A stretch of DNA of 64,000 bases from NCBI GenBank assembly GCA_045543655.1, contig JAZPXN010000035.1, positions 9,428 to 73,427 of the forward strand, read 5' to 3'. Origin of the DNA: RGIG995 sp045543655 (GTDB lineage: Bacteria; Bacillota; Clostridia; Oscillospirales; UBA644). A model generated the notes under the pieces. That model searched no databases, was not told where the DNA came from, and was given only the letters and a program-made list of their open reading frames with translations. Made by a program: the position numbers and the translations under genes. The first letter of the stretch is position 1, and each line of letters starts with the position of its first letter. Positions 1-8,567 of the stretch are shown here, piece by piece.

Positions 1-656
1 ATCTCGCCGAGATAATTGGGATGTCGGGAATAGCGCCAAAGCCCGGTGCGGAGAAATCCGCCGGTCTTCCCCTTACGGAAGCGGTGCATCTCAACGTCCG
101 CCACGCCCTGCATCACCGCCGCCCCCAACGAGAGCAAAAGGAACAGAACCCCTTGAACGGTCAACTCAACGCCCTCCCGAATCGCCGTCACCGCCGGCAG
201 TACGCAAAGCCAGACGATCAGCGTGGGCACCAGATGGATGCCGAAAAGATTGACGAGGGGATAGAAACCCCCGGTCTTCTCCCGGAGCATGGTATAGCGC
301 CAGTCCTGCCATTGCAGATTCTGAAAGGTATACGCCCAGTTGGCCGTCAGGCGGATGCCCCAGAAAAAGACGACCGAAAGAAGAAAAATGCCGAAAAGAT
401 TCAGGGGATGCAAAAGGGCGGCAACGGCCAGAATCACCATGGGCTGAACGCTCCAATAGGGATCGTAGACCGAAGCGTTGCCGAAAATCACGCTGAAAAG
501 ATAGACCACGAGGGTGGCAAACACGTCGGCCAGCAGAAAATTCAGCCACCACCCGAAGGGTAGAAAAAGATACAGACCGACGCCGCCCGCCCCGGCCAGC
601 AGATAGACCAGAGTCACCGCAAGAAAGGACAGCGCCCGGTTTTCTTTGAATTTCAT
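1..656 (-). CDS. DUF1295 family membrane protein (3' end cut by window edge)
   Basis: Translating the minus strand from the ATG at 656 gives a hydrophobic polypeptide with several membrane segments and the motif YSRHPNYLGE close to the window edge. That motif is typical of DUF1295 (PF06966), a family related to steroid 5-alpha-reductases and isoprenylcysteine methyltransferases. About 218 residues are visible; the family is usually 250-290, so only the extreme C-terminus is missing. A GGAGG site at 663-667 overlaps the stop of the ZIP gene and fixes the start. It is the last visible gene of the operon that begins with the proX-like gene. The substrate is unknown. Confidence 0.8.
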   Translation of the reverse strand, partial: MKFKENRALSFLAVTLVYLLAGAGGVGLYLFLPFGWWLNFLLADVFATLVVYLFSVIFGNASVYDPYWSVQPMVILAVAALLHPLNLFGIFLLSVVFFWGIRLTANWAYTFQNLQWQDWRYTMLREKTGGFYPLVNLFGIHLVPTLIVWLCVLPAVTAIREGVELTVQGVLFLLLSLGAAVMQGVADVEMHRFRKGKTGGFLRTGLWRYSRHPNYLGE

Positions 657-665
657 AGCGCCTCC

Positions 666-1421
666 TTATCCCAGAAGCACGTCGGAGATCAGCATCAGAC
701 AGAATCCCGCCAAAAGAGCGTAGGTGGCGCCCCGCTGACTTCCGTGGGCGTGAGTCTCGGGAATCATTTCGTCGCTGATAACGTACAGCATCGTCCCTCC
801 CGCAAAGGCCAGCGCAAAGGGCAGAATGGCGGCGGAAAGAGATACGGCGAAATAGCCAAGCAGGGTTCCGATCACCTCCACAAGGCCGGTCAAAAGGGCC
901 AATACCAGGGTTTTGCCCGGCTTTACGCCCGAAGCCAGCATAGGGCCGATGATGACCATGCCTTCGGGGATATTCTGCAGAGCAATCCCCCCGGCAATCA
1001 GCAAAGCCTGCTCCGTATCCCCGGACCCGAAGCCAACCCCGGCGGCAATGCCTTCGGGCAGATTGTGAATGGCAATCGCGGTGACGAAGAGCAATACCTT
1101 ACTCAGCTTTTCGTTGCTTTTGTGGGATTCGAAATCCGCCCCGGCCAGCTTGTGAAGGTGGGGCACCAGCTTATCGATCAGATTCAGACAGAGCGCCCCG
1201 GCGAAAATCCCGGCAACGGTGATGACAAGGCCGTATTTCCCGCCGTATTCCACCGAGGGCAGCACCAGTCCCAGCACCGCCGCCGCCAGCATCACCCCCG
1301 CCGCAAAGGACAGGATGATATCGCTGAAGCGGTGAGACATTTTCTTAAAGACGAAGCCGATCAAGGCCCCTACGGCAGTGGCTCCACCCACGCCCAGGGC
1401 CGTTAAAAGAACCATTTCCAT
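666..1421 (-). CDS. ZIP family divalent metal transporter
   Basis: The 251-residue protein is highly hydrophobic, with about eight predicted membrane helices. It carries the two signature metal-binding motifs of ZIP transporters, HNLPEG and QNIPEG, in helices IV and V, separated by a glycine-rich stretch. The family imports zinc, iron or manganese across the cytoplasmic membrane (ZupT/GufA type); the exact metal cannot be read from the sequence. The long charged loop after the third helix is moderately histidine-bearing (HLHK), as is usual. It sits 28 bp after sfsA and 9 bp before the DUF1295 gene, so it is cotranscribed with them. Confidence 0.9.
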   Translation of the reverse strand: MEMVLLTALGVGGATAVGALIGFVFKKMSHRFSDIILSFAAGVMLAAAVLGLVLPSVEYGGKYGLVITVAGIFAGALCLNLIDKLVPHLHKLAGADFESHKSNEKLSKVLLFVTAIAIHNLPEGIAAGVGFGSGDTEQALLIAGGIALQNIPEGMVIIGPMLASGVKPGKTLVLALLTGLVEVIGTLLGYFAVSLSAAILPFALAFAGGTMLYVISDEMIPETHAHGSQRGATYALLAGFCLMLISDVLLG

Positions 1422-1449
1422 AAAAAACCTCCGAAATTTTTTTTCTCTC

Positions 1450-2154
1450 TTATCTTTCTTCCAGCTTGACCAAAACCCGCCGGTCTGCCGTCACTTCCCC
1501 GGGAATCACGCGGCAATCCACCGCCAGTACCTCCACTCCTGCGGCGGCGGCCCGACGAAGAGCGTCCCCAAAGGCCTTGTGGGTGGCGTCGTTGGGGCGG
1601 AGATACGAGATCTCCTTCATCTGAATCACGAAAAGCACGCAGGCCCGGTATCCTTCGGCAAGGCAGGCGGTCAACTCGTCGAGATGCTTGACACCCCGCT
1701 CGGTGGGCGCGTCGGGGAAGGAGGCCACGCCGTCGGTCTCCAGCGTCACGCCCTTAACCTCCAGAAACGTCCGTTCTTCCCCGTCCTCCACGTAAAAATC
1801 GAAGCGGGACTTGCCGTAGGTCACCTCCCGGCGGAAGACCGCACGGGGCGAAAACAGGCCGCTTTTCGGCAGCCATTCGGCGGCGATGGCGTTGGCGGCC
1901 TGGGAATCCATATTCACCGTAAGGGGCGGACGACCGGGGCGAAGCTTTTCCACCGTCACCAGATCGTAGGCCGTTTTCCGGGCGGGGTTGAGGGATCGTT
2001 CCAGATAGACCGAACACCCCGGGATCAGCAGTTCCTTGCACCGTCCGGTATTTTTGACGTGGACGGTCTCTTCCCGTCCGTCGATCTCCACGTGGGCAAT
2101 AAACCGATTGTCCCGCCGGAGAAATTTTGCCGAAACCACGTTATTATACTTCAT
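1450..2154 (-). CDS. sfsA: DNA/RNA-binding nuclease SfsA homologue
   Basis: The 234 residues match the SfsA family in length and order: an N-terminal OB-like part (NTGRCKELLIPG) and a PD-(D/E)xK nuclease-like part with R-FDFYVEDGEE followed by FLEVKGVTLE. E. coli SfsA was named for sugar fermentation stimulation; the physiological role is still unsettled. The start overlaps the end of the phosphatase gene by 11 bp in another frame, indicating translational coupling. It is the third gene of the operon driven from 3213-3241. Confidence 0.93.
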   Translation of the reverse strand: MKYNNVVSAKFLRRDNRFIAHVEIDGREETVHVKNTGRCKELLIPGCSVYLERSLNPARKTAYDLVTVEKLRPGRPPLTVNMDSQAANAIAAEWLPKSGLFSPRAVFRREVTYGKSRFDFYVEDGEERTFLEVKGVTLETDGVASFPDAPTERGVKHLDELTACLAEGYRACVLFVIQMKEISYLRPNDATHKAFGDALRRAAAAGVEVLAVDCRVIPGEVTADRRVLVKLEER

Positions 2155-2623
2155 TTTTTATACCGTTTTGGATTAAATCCGAAAGAAGCGCCTCGCATCC
2201 CCGCAGGATATCGGCGTAGGCCACGTCGAACCGATCGGAATACCAGGGATCGGCCACGTCTCCTCCTCCGGCGTAGTCCAGAAGCCTGCGCACCTTTCCC
2301 TTCGGATCAGAGCCGAAGATCCGAAGCGCGTTGCGCAGGTTTTTTCCGTCCATGCAAAGAAACAGATCGTAGGCCTCGTAATCGCTTTTTTTCAGTTGTA
2401 CCGCCCGTTTCCCGTCACAGGAAAGGCCGTGGCGGGCCAACTCCTGCCGGGCGGGAGGATAGACGGGATTCCCTTTTCCGTTCCAGATCTCCTCGGTGCT
2501 GGTGGCGGAAGACGCGACGGAGATCTTATCCCCAACACCGGCCTTTTCCGCCAAATCCCGGAAAATAAATTCCCCCATGGGACTGCGGCAGATATTGCCG
2601 TGGCAAACGAACATAATTCTCAT
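2144..2623 (-). CDS. Low-molecular-weight protein tyrosine phosphatase
   Basis: The protein opens with the P-loop C-H-G-N-I-C-R-S, which fits the LMW-PTP signature CX5RS (Cys7 nucleophile, Arg13). The general-acid motif DPWYSD lies near residue 120. At 159 residues it has the usual family length. Such phosphatases act on phosphotyrosine or phosphoarginine proteins in Firmicutes; no cognate kinase is visible here. It lies 5 bp after the proX-like gene and overlaps sfsA. Confidence 0.93.
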   Translation of the reverse strand: MRIMFVCHGNICRSPMGEFIFRDLAEKAGVGDKISVASSATSTEEIWNGKGNPVYPPARQELARHGLSCDGKRAVQLKKSDYEAYDLFLCMDGKNLRNALRIFGSDPKGKVRRLLDYAGGGDVADPWYSDRFDVAYADILRGCEALLSDLIQNGIKNEV

Positions 2624-2628
2624 ATTTC

Positions 2629-3183
2629 TTAAACCGTTTCGGTATTATCCGTAAGCTCCACCACGGTATATCCGTGACCGACGGCGGGAAGAAAGATCTT
2701 CAGAAGATCCTCCGTGGGAATGCGGATCGAGGAGGTGTTGATGCAGGGATGACATCCGATCAGCGTTCCCCGAAGCACGTCCTTGTCGATCAAAAGCCGG
2801 ACGGATTTCTCCGTGTCGTTCATCAACCCCATGACCGACACCGATCCGGGCGTGATATCCAGATATTTTTCCATATCCTCCGCCGAAGCAAAGGAAAGCC
2901 GGGAGGAGCCGATCTGAGCCGAAAGATCCTTGGTCTTAAAAGGCTTCTCCCCGGGCATCATGAGCAGATAAAAATCGGTCTTCTGCCGATTACAGAGAAA
3001 GAGATTTTTGCAGACGGTGGCGGCTAAAACTTCGTCGATGGCGGCGCAGGCCTCCATGGTCATAGCCACCTCGTGATCCACCCTCTGGTAGGGGATGCGC
3101 AGGGAATCCAACAGATCGTACACCCGAATCTCTTTGGCCAGTCGCCCTTCACAGGAGGCAGGGCGCCCTTCGTGCAGCGTCAT
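2629..3183 (-). CDS. YbaK/ProX-type aminoacyl-tRNA deacylase
   Basis: The 184 residues form one YbaK/EbsC (PF04073) editing domain. Visible landmarks are the lysine-bearing segment TVCKNLFL, the segment DITPGSVSVMGL, and GCHPCINTSS near the C-terminus, all typical of the ProX/PrdX branch that hydrolyses misacylated tRNA(Pro) such as Ala-tRNA(Pro). It is free-standing rather than fused to ProRS. An AAGGAAG site 7 bp before the ATG supports the start. It is the first gene of the five-gene minus-strand operon, about 30 nt downstream of a good promoter. Confidence 0.88.
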   Translation of the reverse strand: MTLHEGRPASCEGRLAKEIRVYDLLDSLRIPYQRVDHEVAMTMEACAAIDEVLAATVCKNLFLCNRQKTDFYLLMMPGEKPFKTKDLSAQIGSSRLSFASAEDMEKYLDITPGSVSVMGLMNDTEKSVRLLIDKDVLRGTLIGCHPCINTSSIRIPTEDLLKIFLPAVGHGYTVVELTDNTETV

Positions 3184-3212
3184 AAAAGCACTTCCTTTTT
3201 CAAGATGCTCTT

Positions 3213-3241
3213 ATTATACCATAGAATTCCGGAAAATGCAA
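3213..3241 (-). promoter_or_regulatory. Sigma-A promoter of the proX-like operon
   Basis: On the minus strand TTGCAT (3236-3241) and TATAAT (3213-3218) are separated by 17 bp and lie about 30 nt upstream of the proX-like start. The -10 box is perfect and the -35 box matches four of six consensus bases. Confidence 0.75.
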
Positions 3242-3331
3242 GGGGCGGAGAAATTTTTGATTGACCGAAAGGTCCGAAAGGGATTTCCGCCCGTCGCCAG
3301 GTTCCCGATCGCGGCACGGTTTTTCGGATAC

Positions 3332-3363
3332 AAAACCCCCACCCGCGCGGTGACGGATGGGGG
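3332..3363 (-). terminator. Rho-independent terminator after the GH51 gene
   Basis: On the minus strand a 10-bp GC-rich stem (one G-U pair), arms 3336-3345 and 3354-3363, is followed by UUUU. It lies 27 bp past the stop of the arabinofuranosidase gene and closes the GRE-activase-GH51 operon. Confidence 0.8.
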
Positions 3364-3389
3364 CGTTCGTCCGATTTAAGGGAGGGGGA

Positions 3390-4859
3390 TCAACGGAGGC
3401 TGAGCGTCAGGGCAAGCACGCCGGCCTTAGGCACGGTAACGGGCGCCGAAAGATCCACGGTGATCGCTCTGGGGGTCACGGCGTCGGGGGCTTCGAAGGT
3501 ATTGTGATCCCGCATATCGGCAGAAGCAAGCACCGAAGCGGATACGGAAAGGATTTCCCGATCCAGCCCCAAAAGCTCCAACGAAACTTCCGCGTCTTCC
3601 CGGCAGGAAAGATTGGCCAGGGTCACGGTCATAACGTCGTGATTTACCGAAGCAGAAACCGAAACAGCAGAAGAAATTTCGTCGTTATTGGAAATAAGCG
3701 TCCGCAAAGCCTTGCCGCCCTGATGGCCCTTGTAGAGGTCGAAAACGTGGTAGGTGGGGGTGGTGATACAATGCTCCCCGCCCGCCAGGAACAGGCAGTG
3801 CAGGTTATTGACCAGCTGAGCCACGTTGGCCATCTTGACGACGCCGCAATGATTGTTGAAAATATTCAGCGTCAAGGCCGAAACCACCGCGTCCCGCATG
3901 GTAGATTGCTGTTCGAAGAGGTTATATCCCTTGCTGGGGCCGGAGCCGTCGGGATGCCAGCAGCCCCACTCGTCGACGACCAGCTTCATCTTATCCTGCA
4001 TCCCGTGGGCCACGGTGAAGGCGGAATGGCGGTTGATCAGAGTCTCCATCCGGGTGGCTTTTTCGATGAGGATATCCCAGTCCTCCTCCGTATAATCCAC
4101 GCAATCGCCGGATTTGCCGCAATAATAGTGGAAGGACATTCCGTCCACGGGAATATTCCCTTTTGCGTGGGCCAGATTGGAAACGAGGCCTTCGGTCCAG
4201 TTATAATCCGCGCCGTCCGCGCCGCCGACGATGACCTGGGCGCCGTAATTCTTACCGAAATTATGCAATACCGTGGCAAAACGGCGATATTCCATGGCGT
4301 AGTATTCCGGGGTCATATTTCCGCCGCCGCCCCAGTTTTCGTTCCCGATGCCCCAATAAGGAATGTCGAAGGGCTCGGGGTGACCGTTCTTTTCCCGCTC
4401 CAGAGCAAGGGTGGTGGTTCCCCGGGGAGAGAGACAGTAATCCATCCAATCCAAAGCCTGCAGAGGGGTGATGGAGGTGACGTTGACGGCGAAATAAGGC
4501 TTGGCGCCGATCAACTCGCACAGCTCCACGAATTCGTGGGTGCCCACGGCGTTGGATTCGGTGCGGCCGTCCCGGTGCTGCCACCAATTGGTGCGCACGG
4601 GGCGGTTTTCACCGATACCGTCCCGCCAGTTATAGGCCTCCGCGTAGCATCCGCCGGGCCAGCGCAGGACGGGAGGATGAATGGCCTTCAGCTTTTCCAC
4701 CAGGTCCTTGCGGAAGCCGTTGATATTGGGGGTCTCAGAGTCCTTGCCCACCCAAAGGCCGTCGTAAAAGACTCCGCCGATATGCTCGGAAAAATGACCG
4801 TAAATTTCGGGAGCCACGGTGCCGATGACCTCAGGGCAAACGATCGTAACTTTTTTCAT
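3390..4859 (-). CDS. GH51 alpha-L-arabinofuranosidase
   Basis: The 489-residue protein has the full GH51 layout, a (beta/alpha)8 barrel followed by a beta-sandwich. The motif WGIGNENWG carries the acid/base Glu174, and VVDEWGCW carries the nucleophile Glu297. RWPGGCYAEAYNW near residue 66 is the conserved substrate-pocket segment. There is no signal peptide, so it acts inside the cell on imported arabino-oligosaccharides or arabinosides. The gene starts 15 bp after the activase gene with a clear AAGGAG site, so it is the third cistron of a GRE operon, an unusual place for it. The family assignment is secure; the real substrate here may not be plant arabinan. Confidence 0.94.
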   Translation of the reverse strand: MKKVTIVCPEVIGTVAPEIYGHFSEHIGGVFYDGLWVGKDSETPNINGFRKDLVEKLKAIHPPVLRWPGGCYAEAYNWRDGIGENRPVRTNWWQHRDGRTESNAVGTHEFVELCELIGAKPYFAVNVTSITPLQALDWMDYCLSPRGTTTLALEREKNGHPEPFDIPYWGIGNENWGGGGNMTPEYYAMEYRRFATVLHNFGKNYGAQVIVGGADGADYNWTEGLVSNLAHAKGNIPVDGMSFHYYCGKSGDCVDYTEEDWDILIEKATRMETLINRHSAFTVAHGMQDKMKLVVDEWGCWHPDGSGPSKGYNLFEQQSTMRDAVVSALTLNIFNNHCGVVKMANVAQLVNNLHCLFLAGGEHCITTPTYHVFDLYKGHQGGKALRTLISNNDEISSAVSVSASVNHDVMTVTLANLSCREDAEVSLELLGLDREILSVSASVLASADMRDHNTFEAPDAVTPRAITVDLSAPVTVPKAGVLALTLSLR

Positions 4860-4874
4860 ATTTCAGTCTCCTTC

Positions 4875-5642
4875 TTAGTTATCCAAAGGATAAATTCGGT
4901 TTATCATGGGATATTTCGCCCCCGCAAGCTCGTTATAGGGCAATTGCTCCCAAGGGCAATCTCCCACGAACCGGCGGATCGCCTCAAGATTTTCCGCCCC
5001 GTCGGTATATCCGGGGATAAGAGGCGTGCGGAAGATAAAATCCTTGCCGCTTCTTTTCAGATACCGGGCGTTTTTCAATATCGTTCCGTTGCTCTGCCCG
5101 GTGGCACGGAAATGGGCGTTTGGATCCATAATTTTCAGATCCATCAGAATACAGTCCACGGACTCCACCACCGCCCGAAAGATCTCGAAGGGAGCGTGTC
5201 CGCAGGTCTCCACCGCCACGTGAATGCCGTTTTTGCGGAGAAGATCGGCGCATTCGCACAGAAATTCCCATTGCGTCAGGGGCTCTCCGCCGCTGAAGGT
5301 CACCCCGCCGCCGGAGGCGGTCAGGATCTCTTGAAACGGAAGGATACGGCCCACCAGCTCTTCGGGGGTAAGATCGGTGCCGGCCTCGGTGATCAAACCC
5401 TTGGGGCAGGCTGCGGGGTCCCGTCCGTAACGGAGGGAAAGCTCGCTCTCCTTGGGGCGAAGGCAATTGCCGCAATTCTCACACAGGGCGGTGCGGATCA
5501 TCAATTCCTTTTCCGTCGTCTGCCCCTCCGGATTGTGGCACCACAGACACCGCAAGGGGCATCCCTTCAGAAAAACGGTGATCCGGGGACCGGGACCGTC
5601 GTGGACGGAAAATTCCTTGACGTCAAAGATCCGGCCGGTCAC
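4875..5642 (-). CDS. Glycyl-radical enzyme activase (radical SAM)
   Basis: The radical SAM motif C28-x3-C32-x2-C35 (CPLRCLWC followed by HNPEG) is that of PFL-activase-type enzymes, which reduce SAM to abstract a hydrogen from the glycine of their partner. A short insert supplies C54, C57, C60 and C79, enough for one auxiliary [4Fe-4S] cluster. Many dehydratase-type activases have two, which fits the short length (255 residues against about 300). The motif TFSGGEPL follows near residue 118. Its start overlaps the stop of the GRE gene by 4 bp (ATGA), so the partner is unambiguous. Confidence 0.93.
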   Translation of the reverse strand: MTGRIFDVKEFSVHDGPGPRITVFLKGCPLRCLWCHNPEGQTTEKELMIRTALCENCGNCLRPKESELSLRYGRDPAACPKGLITEAGTDLTPEELVGRILPFQEILTASGGGVTFSGGEPLTQWEFLCECADLLRKNGIHVAVETCGHAPFEIFRAVVESVDCILMDLKIMDPNAHFRATGQSNGTILKNARYLKRSGKDFIFRTPLIPGYTDGAENLEAIRRFVGDCPWEQLPYNELAGAKYPMINRIYPLDN

Positions 5643-7633
5643 AGAGAATACTCCTGCCGGGCGATGACGTGATCCTGGAATTCTTTATCCAATTCGGTAA
5701 AATACGCGCTCCAGCCCCAGATGCGGACGATCAGCCCCCGGTAGGCCTCGGGATTCTTCTGAGCGTCCCGCAGGGTATCGGGATTGACGGCGTTCAGCTG
5801 CAGCTGATGACCGCCCGCCTTCACGAAGGATTGCACGAGCAGAGCAGTCTTGCGAACCCCCTCGTCGGTATCAAAGACGGTGGAAGAGAATTCCATGGTC
5901 AAAGGGCCGCCGTTGCAGACCCGCTTCAGATTCGGCTTCGTAAAGGAAGCGATCACCGAGAAGGGGCCGCCGGTGCGGGCGAAAAGAGAGGGAGAATAGT
6001 TGGCGCCGTAGGGCTCACCCTTCCGCCGGCCGTCGGGGGAGGCGGGAAGATCCTCCACGTGGCGCAGATAGAACATGGCAGACCCGGTGCCGGCGCGCCA
6101 GCACCCGCCCATGCAGTTCTTCCGCCCCTCCAGAGCATCCGCGAAAAAGTCCAAAAGCCGGACGGCGGCAGTGTCGGGATAGTCCTGATTCTGCCCCATC
6201 TTCGGCGCGTCGTACCGCAGGGTGTGGAGCAGCTCCGGCTCGCCGGCGAAATCCGAATCCACGGCAGCCAGCAACCGGTCAAAGGACACGGTTTTTTCTT
6301 CAAAGACGTATTTCCGTAGCGCGGCCATCGAATCGGCGGCGGTGGCAATCCCGGTGCCGTGCATCCCGAAATTATAATATTTTGGGCACATCATCGACTC
6401 CAGGAAGGGAGACGGAACGAACCAGACGTGAATCCCCTCTTCCGCAGAAGCCTGATAATGCAGGTGATGTCTCTCGATAAGCCGGTCGCATTCAGCAAAA
6501 ATTCCGTCCTTCACCGCATTCTCAAAAGCGGCGTAATCGGCAAATTTCCGGCCGGAATGAAGAACGTCGTTGATCACCTTCGGGAAATTCAGCGCAGAGA
6601 TATTATCGATATCCATCCCGTATTTCGGCACGATCAGCTCCCAGCAGGCAGCAACCACGTAATCCCGGGCGTCTTCCGGATCGTATCCCTTGGCGATCAG
6701 AGCGTCGATGACGATATCGTCGTTGGAATACTGGGGAAATCCCAGCCCCACCTTGGTCAGCTCGGTGCCCAGCTCGTAGATCTCCGTCGGCGTATCCGCA
6801 GAGACCCGCAGGTTGATCTTGGGGTCGATCATCAGATTCTCCCGGCTGGCCTGCAGACACAGCTTGGACAGCAGATTGAAGGCAGGCTTCCCTTCCCGGG
6901 TCACACCGCCCAGAACCATGCTCTGGCCGTTGTCCCCCTGCTGAACGCCGGGATAAAGATCGTTATCCTTATTAAAGGACAAAAAGAAATCCTTCACCAG
7001 CTCCAACGCCTCTTCCTCGGTCAACCGGCCGGCCTCGAGATCGGCCTTCAGGTAAGGCCAGGCGTACTGATCGAAGCGCCCCACGGTAATGTGGTAATTG
7101 CCCTCCAGCCACAGGGCGAAATGGACGATGCGGAACAGCTGCAGCGCCTCTCGGAAGGTCGTCGCCCCCTGCCGGGGAATCCGGGTAAGCAGATCTGCGA
7201 TATCGTCTCTCCCCTGCCGGCGAGCCTCGTCCCGGTAGCGGTCGGAAAGATCCAGCAGCGCGTCGATCTCCCGGCGGACGAATTCGTCTCCCTTCTCCCG
7301 GTGCGCCAGGAGCCCCTCCCGCAGGATGGTTTCGTAATCGGGGGAAACGTTGGAAAGGTAACCGAGCTCGTGAATAAAGCTTTTCTTCTTCTGCTCTTCC
7401 CATTCGGCTTGCGTGAAGCAGTCGGGAATATTCGCCACCGTCCGCAGAAAAACGATCTGCTCTCCCGGAAGGATCACGGGGCGTTCCAGAGAGATGAGAT
7501 ACTCGAAACGGCGGGTCATCCGTTCCCGGGCAGAAAGCCCCAGGGCGGAAAACTCGGCCCCCAGATCCCGATCCACGGCGCGGCGGAAGGCCCGGTGCTT
7601 GCGGTCGATCAGATACTGTCTCAAGGTTTCCAT
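5639..7633 (-). CDS. Glycyl-radical enzyme, PFL-like family, unclassified subtype
   Basis: The 664-residue protein carries both halves of a glycyl-radical enzyme. The C-terminal glycine loop is R637-I-W-G640-W-S-A-Y-F645, and the thiyl-radical cysteine is Cys330 in AACWEL. The C-x-E spacing (Cys330, Glu332) is that of dehydratase/lyase-type GREs. The tandem Cys-Cys of pyruvate formate-lyase is absent. The usual GCVEP context is replaced by ACWEL, and tryptophans flank the radical glycine, so I cannot match it to a known subclass. The start at 7633 is preferred over the in-frame ATG at 7657 because a GGAG lies 9 bp upstream, inside the longer frame. It is the first gene of an operon with its activase and GH51. 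Confidence 0.9.
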   Translation of the reverse strand: METLRQYLIDRKHRAFRRAVDRDLGAEFSALGLSARERMTRRFEYLISLERPVILPGEQIVFLRTVANIPDCFTQAEWEEQKKKSFIHELGYLSNVSPDYETILREGLLAHREKGDEFVRREIDALLDLSDRYRDEARRQGRDDIADLLTRIPRQGATTFREALQLFRIVHFALWLEGNYHITVGRFDQYAWPYLKADLEAGRLTEEEALELVKDFFLSFNKDNDLYPGVQQGDNGQSMVLGGVTREGKPAFNLLSKLCLQASRENLMIDPKINLRVSADTPTEIYELGTELTKVGLGFPQYSNDDIVIDALIAKGYDPEDARDYVVAACWELIVPKYGMDIDNISALNFPKVINDVLHSGRKFADYAAFENAVKDGIFAECDRLIERHHLHYQASAEEGIHVWFVPSPFLESMMCPKYYNFGMHGTGIATAADSMAALRKYVFEEKTVSFDRLLAAVDSDFAGEPELLHTLRYDAPKMGQNQDYPDTAAVRLLDFFADALEGRKNCMGGCWRAGTGSAMFYLRHVEDLPASPDGRRKGEPYGANYSPSLFARTGGPFSVIASFTKPNLKRVCNGGPLTMEFSSTVFDTDEGVRKTALLVQSFVKAGGHQLQLNAVNPDTLRDAQKNPEAYRGLIVRIWGWSAYFTELDKEFQDHVIARQEYSL

Positions 7634-7671
7634 AGGCAGGCACTCCTTTTTTGGCATAAATTACTATCTTC

Positions 7672-7677
7672 ATTATA
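7672..7677 (-). promoter_or_regulatory. Putative -10 box of the GRE operon, weak -35
   Basis: A perfect TATAAT on the minus strand lies 38 bp upstream of the GRE start. The expected -35 position has no recognisable TTGACA, as is common at activator-dependent promoters. The divergent AraC-family gene next door is the obvious candidate activator. Its operators would lie between 7634 and 7750, but I could not identify a clear direct repeat. Confidence 0.5.
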
Positions 7678-7688
7678 AGAAGAAATCC

Positions 7689-7717
7689 TTGACATTTCTC
7701 GCAATTTATTGTATAAT
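7689..7717 (+). promoter_or_regulatory. Consensus sigma-A promoter of the AraC-type regulator
   Basis: TTGACA (7689-7694) and TATAAT (7712-7717) are both perfect and are separated by 17 bp. Transcription should begin near 7724. This excludes the in-frame ATG at 7709, which lies inside the promoter, and supports the start at 7751. Confidence 0.88.
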
Positions 7718-7750
7718 ATTAGACAGAAGTTAACTTTTTCGGAGGACGTC

Positions 7751-8548
7751 ATGATCCTTTATCAATCCCACAACTCTTCGGTGCCTTACAACTACGACGC
7801 CGTAGATTACGACAATTTCGAATACATCCCTCATTTGCATCGGGATCCGGAGCTGGTCTGCGTGCTGGAGGGGGCCGTCGAGGCGGTCATCGAAGACCGG
7901 ACCGAAACCGTCCGGGCAGGACAGTTTGCATTGATTTTACCCAATCAGGTGCACACCTTCCGCACGCCGGAATTTTCCCGGGCCCGGGTCATCGTTTTTT
8001 CGGAAGAATACGTCCGGGAATTCCGGAAAAGTCTGGGAGACCGGGAGGGGAAAACCAGCGGCTTTACCATGCCCGAAGGGGATCGCACTCTGTTTCTGGA
8101 GCGCATGACGCTGACGCCGCCCCACCGGATGGACATTTGTGCCTGCCTGGCGTTGGCCTGCGGAGCGTACCTGAAGGAAAAGGAGCGGGAGGGAATGATT
8201 CCGGCCCGGCGAAAAAAGGAAGATCTGATGCACAAGATCCTTTCCTATATCGCCGGTCATTACACCGAAAACGTGACCTTGACCGCCATGGCGGAGGCTC
8301 TGGGATACGAAGAGCATTATCTTTCCCGGTGCTTTCATCGGCTGTTCCGGAAAAACTTCAAGCAATTCGTCAACGAATACCGCATTTATCACGCCCGGCA
8401 GCTTCTGTCCGACTCCGACGATCGGAGGACCCTGACAGAAATTGCCTTTTCCAGCGGATTTCAATCGGTGCGGAATTTTAACCGCGTCTATCGGGATCTG
8501 ATGGGATGCGAGCCCCGGAGGCAGAAGCCTACGAACGGCCCGGCTTAA
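7751..8548 (+). CDS. AraC-family transcriptional regulator, cupin sensor
   Basis: Residues 1-90 form a cupin-type sensor domain (LHRDPELVCVLEGAVEAVIED). The last 100 residues are a double helix-turn-helix of the AraC/XylS type (TLTAMAEALGYEEHYLSRCF and LTEIAFSSGFQSVRNFNRVY). At 265 residues the length is typical. The start has GGAGGA 4 bp upstream, downstream of the promoter at 7689-7717. The gene is divergent from the GRE-activase-GH51 operon and 19 bp upstream of the hydrogenase gene, so it probably regulates one or both. The ligand is unknown; a sugar is the usual case. Confidence 0.9.
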   Translation: MILYQSHNSSVPYNYDAVDYDNFEYIPHLHRDPELVCVLEGAVEAVIEDRTETVRAGQFALILPNQVHTFRTPEFSRARVIVFSEEYVREFRKSLGDREGKTSGFTMPEGDRTLFLERMTLTPPHRMDICACLALACGAYLKEKEREGMIPARRKKEDLMHKILSYIAGHYTENVTLTAMAEALGYEEHYLSRCFHRLFRKNFKQFVNEYRIYHARQLLSDSDDRRTLTEIAFSSGFQSVRNFNRVYRDLMGCEPRRQKPTNGPA

Positions 8549-8567
8549 TCAAAAAGAAAGGAAGCTT

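Noticed and set aside
3357..5672. Long plus-strand open frame (771 codons) opposite the GH51 and activase genes
   Set aside because: It is antisense to two genes with clear catalytic motifs, has no ribosome site or domain, and is explained by GC-rich codon bias.
5639..7633. Annotation as pyruvate formate-lyase
   Set aside because: The adjacent Cys-Cys pair of PFL is missing and the Cys-x-Glu of dehydratase-type enzymes is present.
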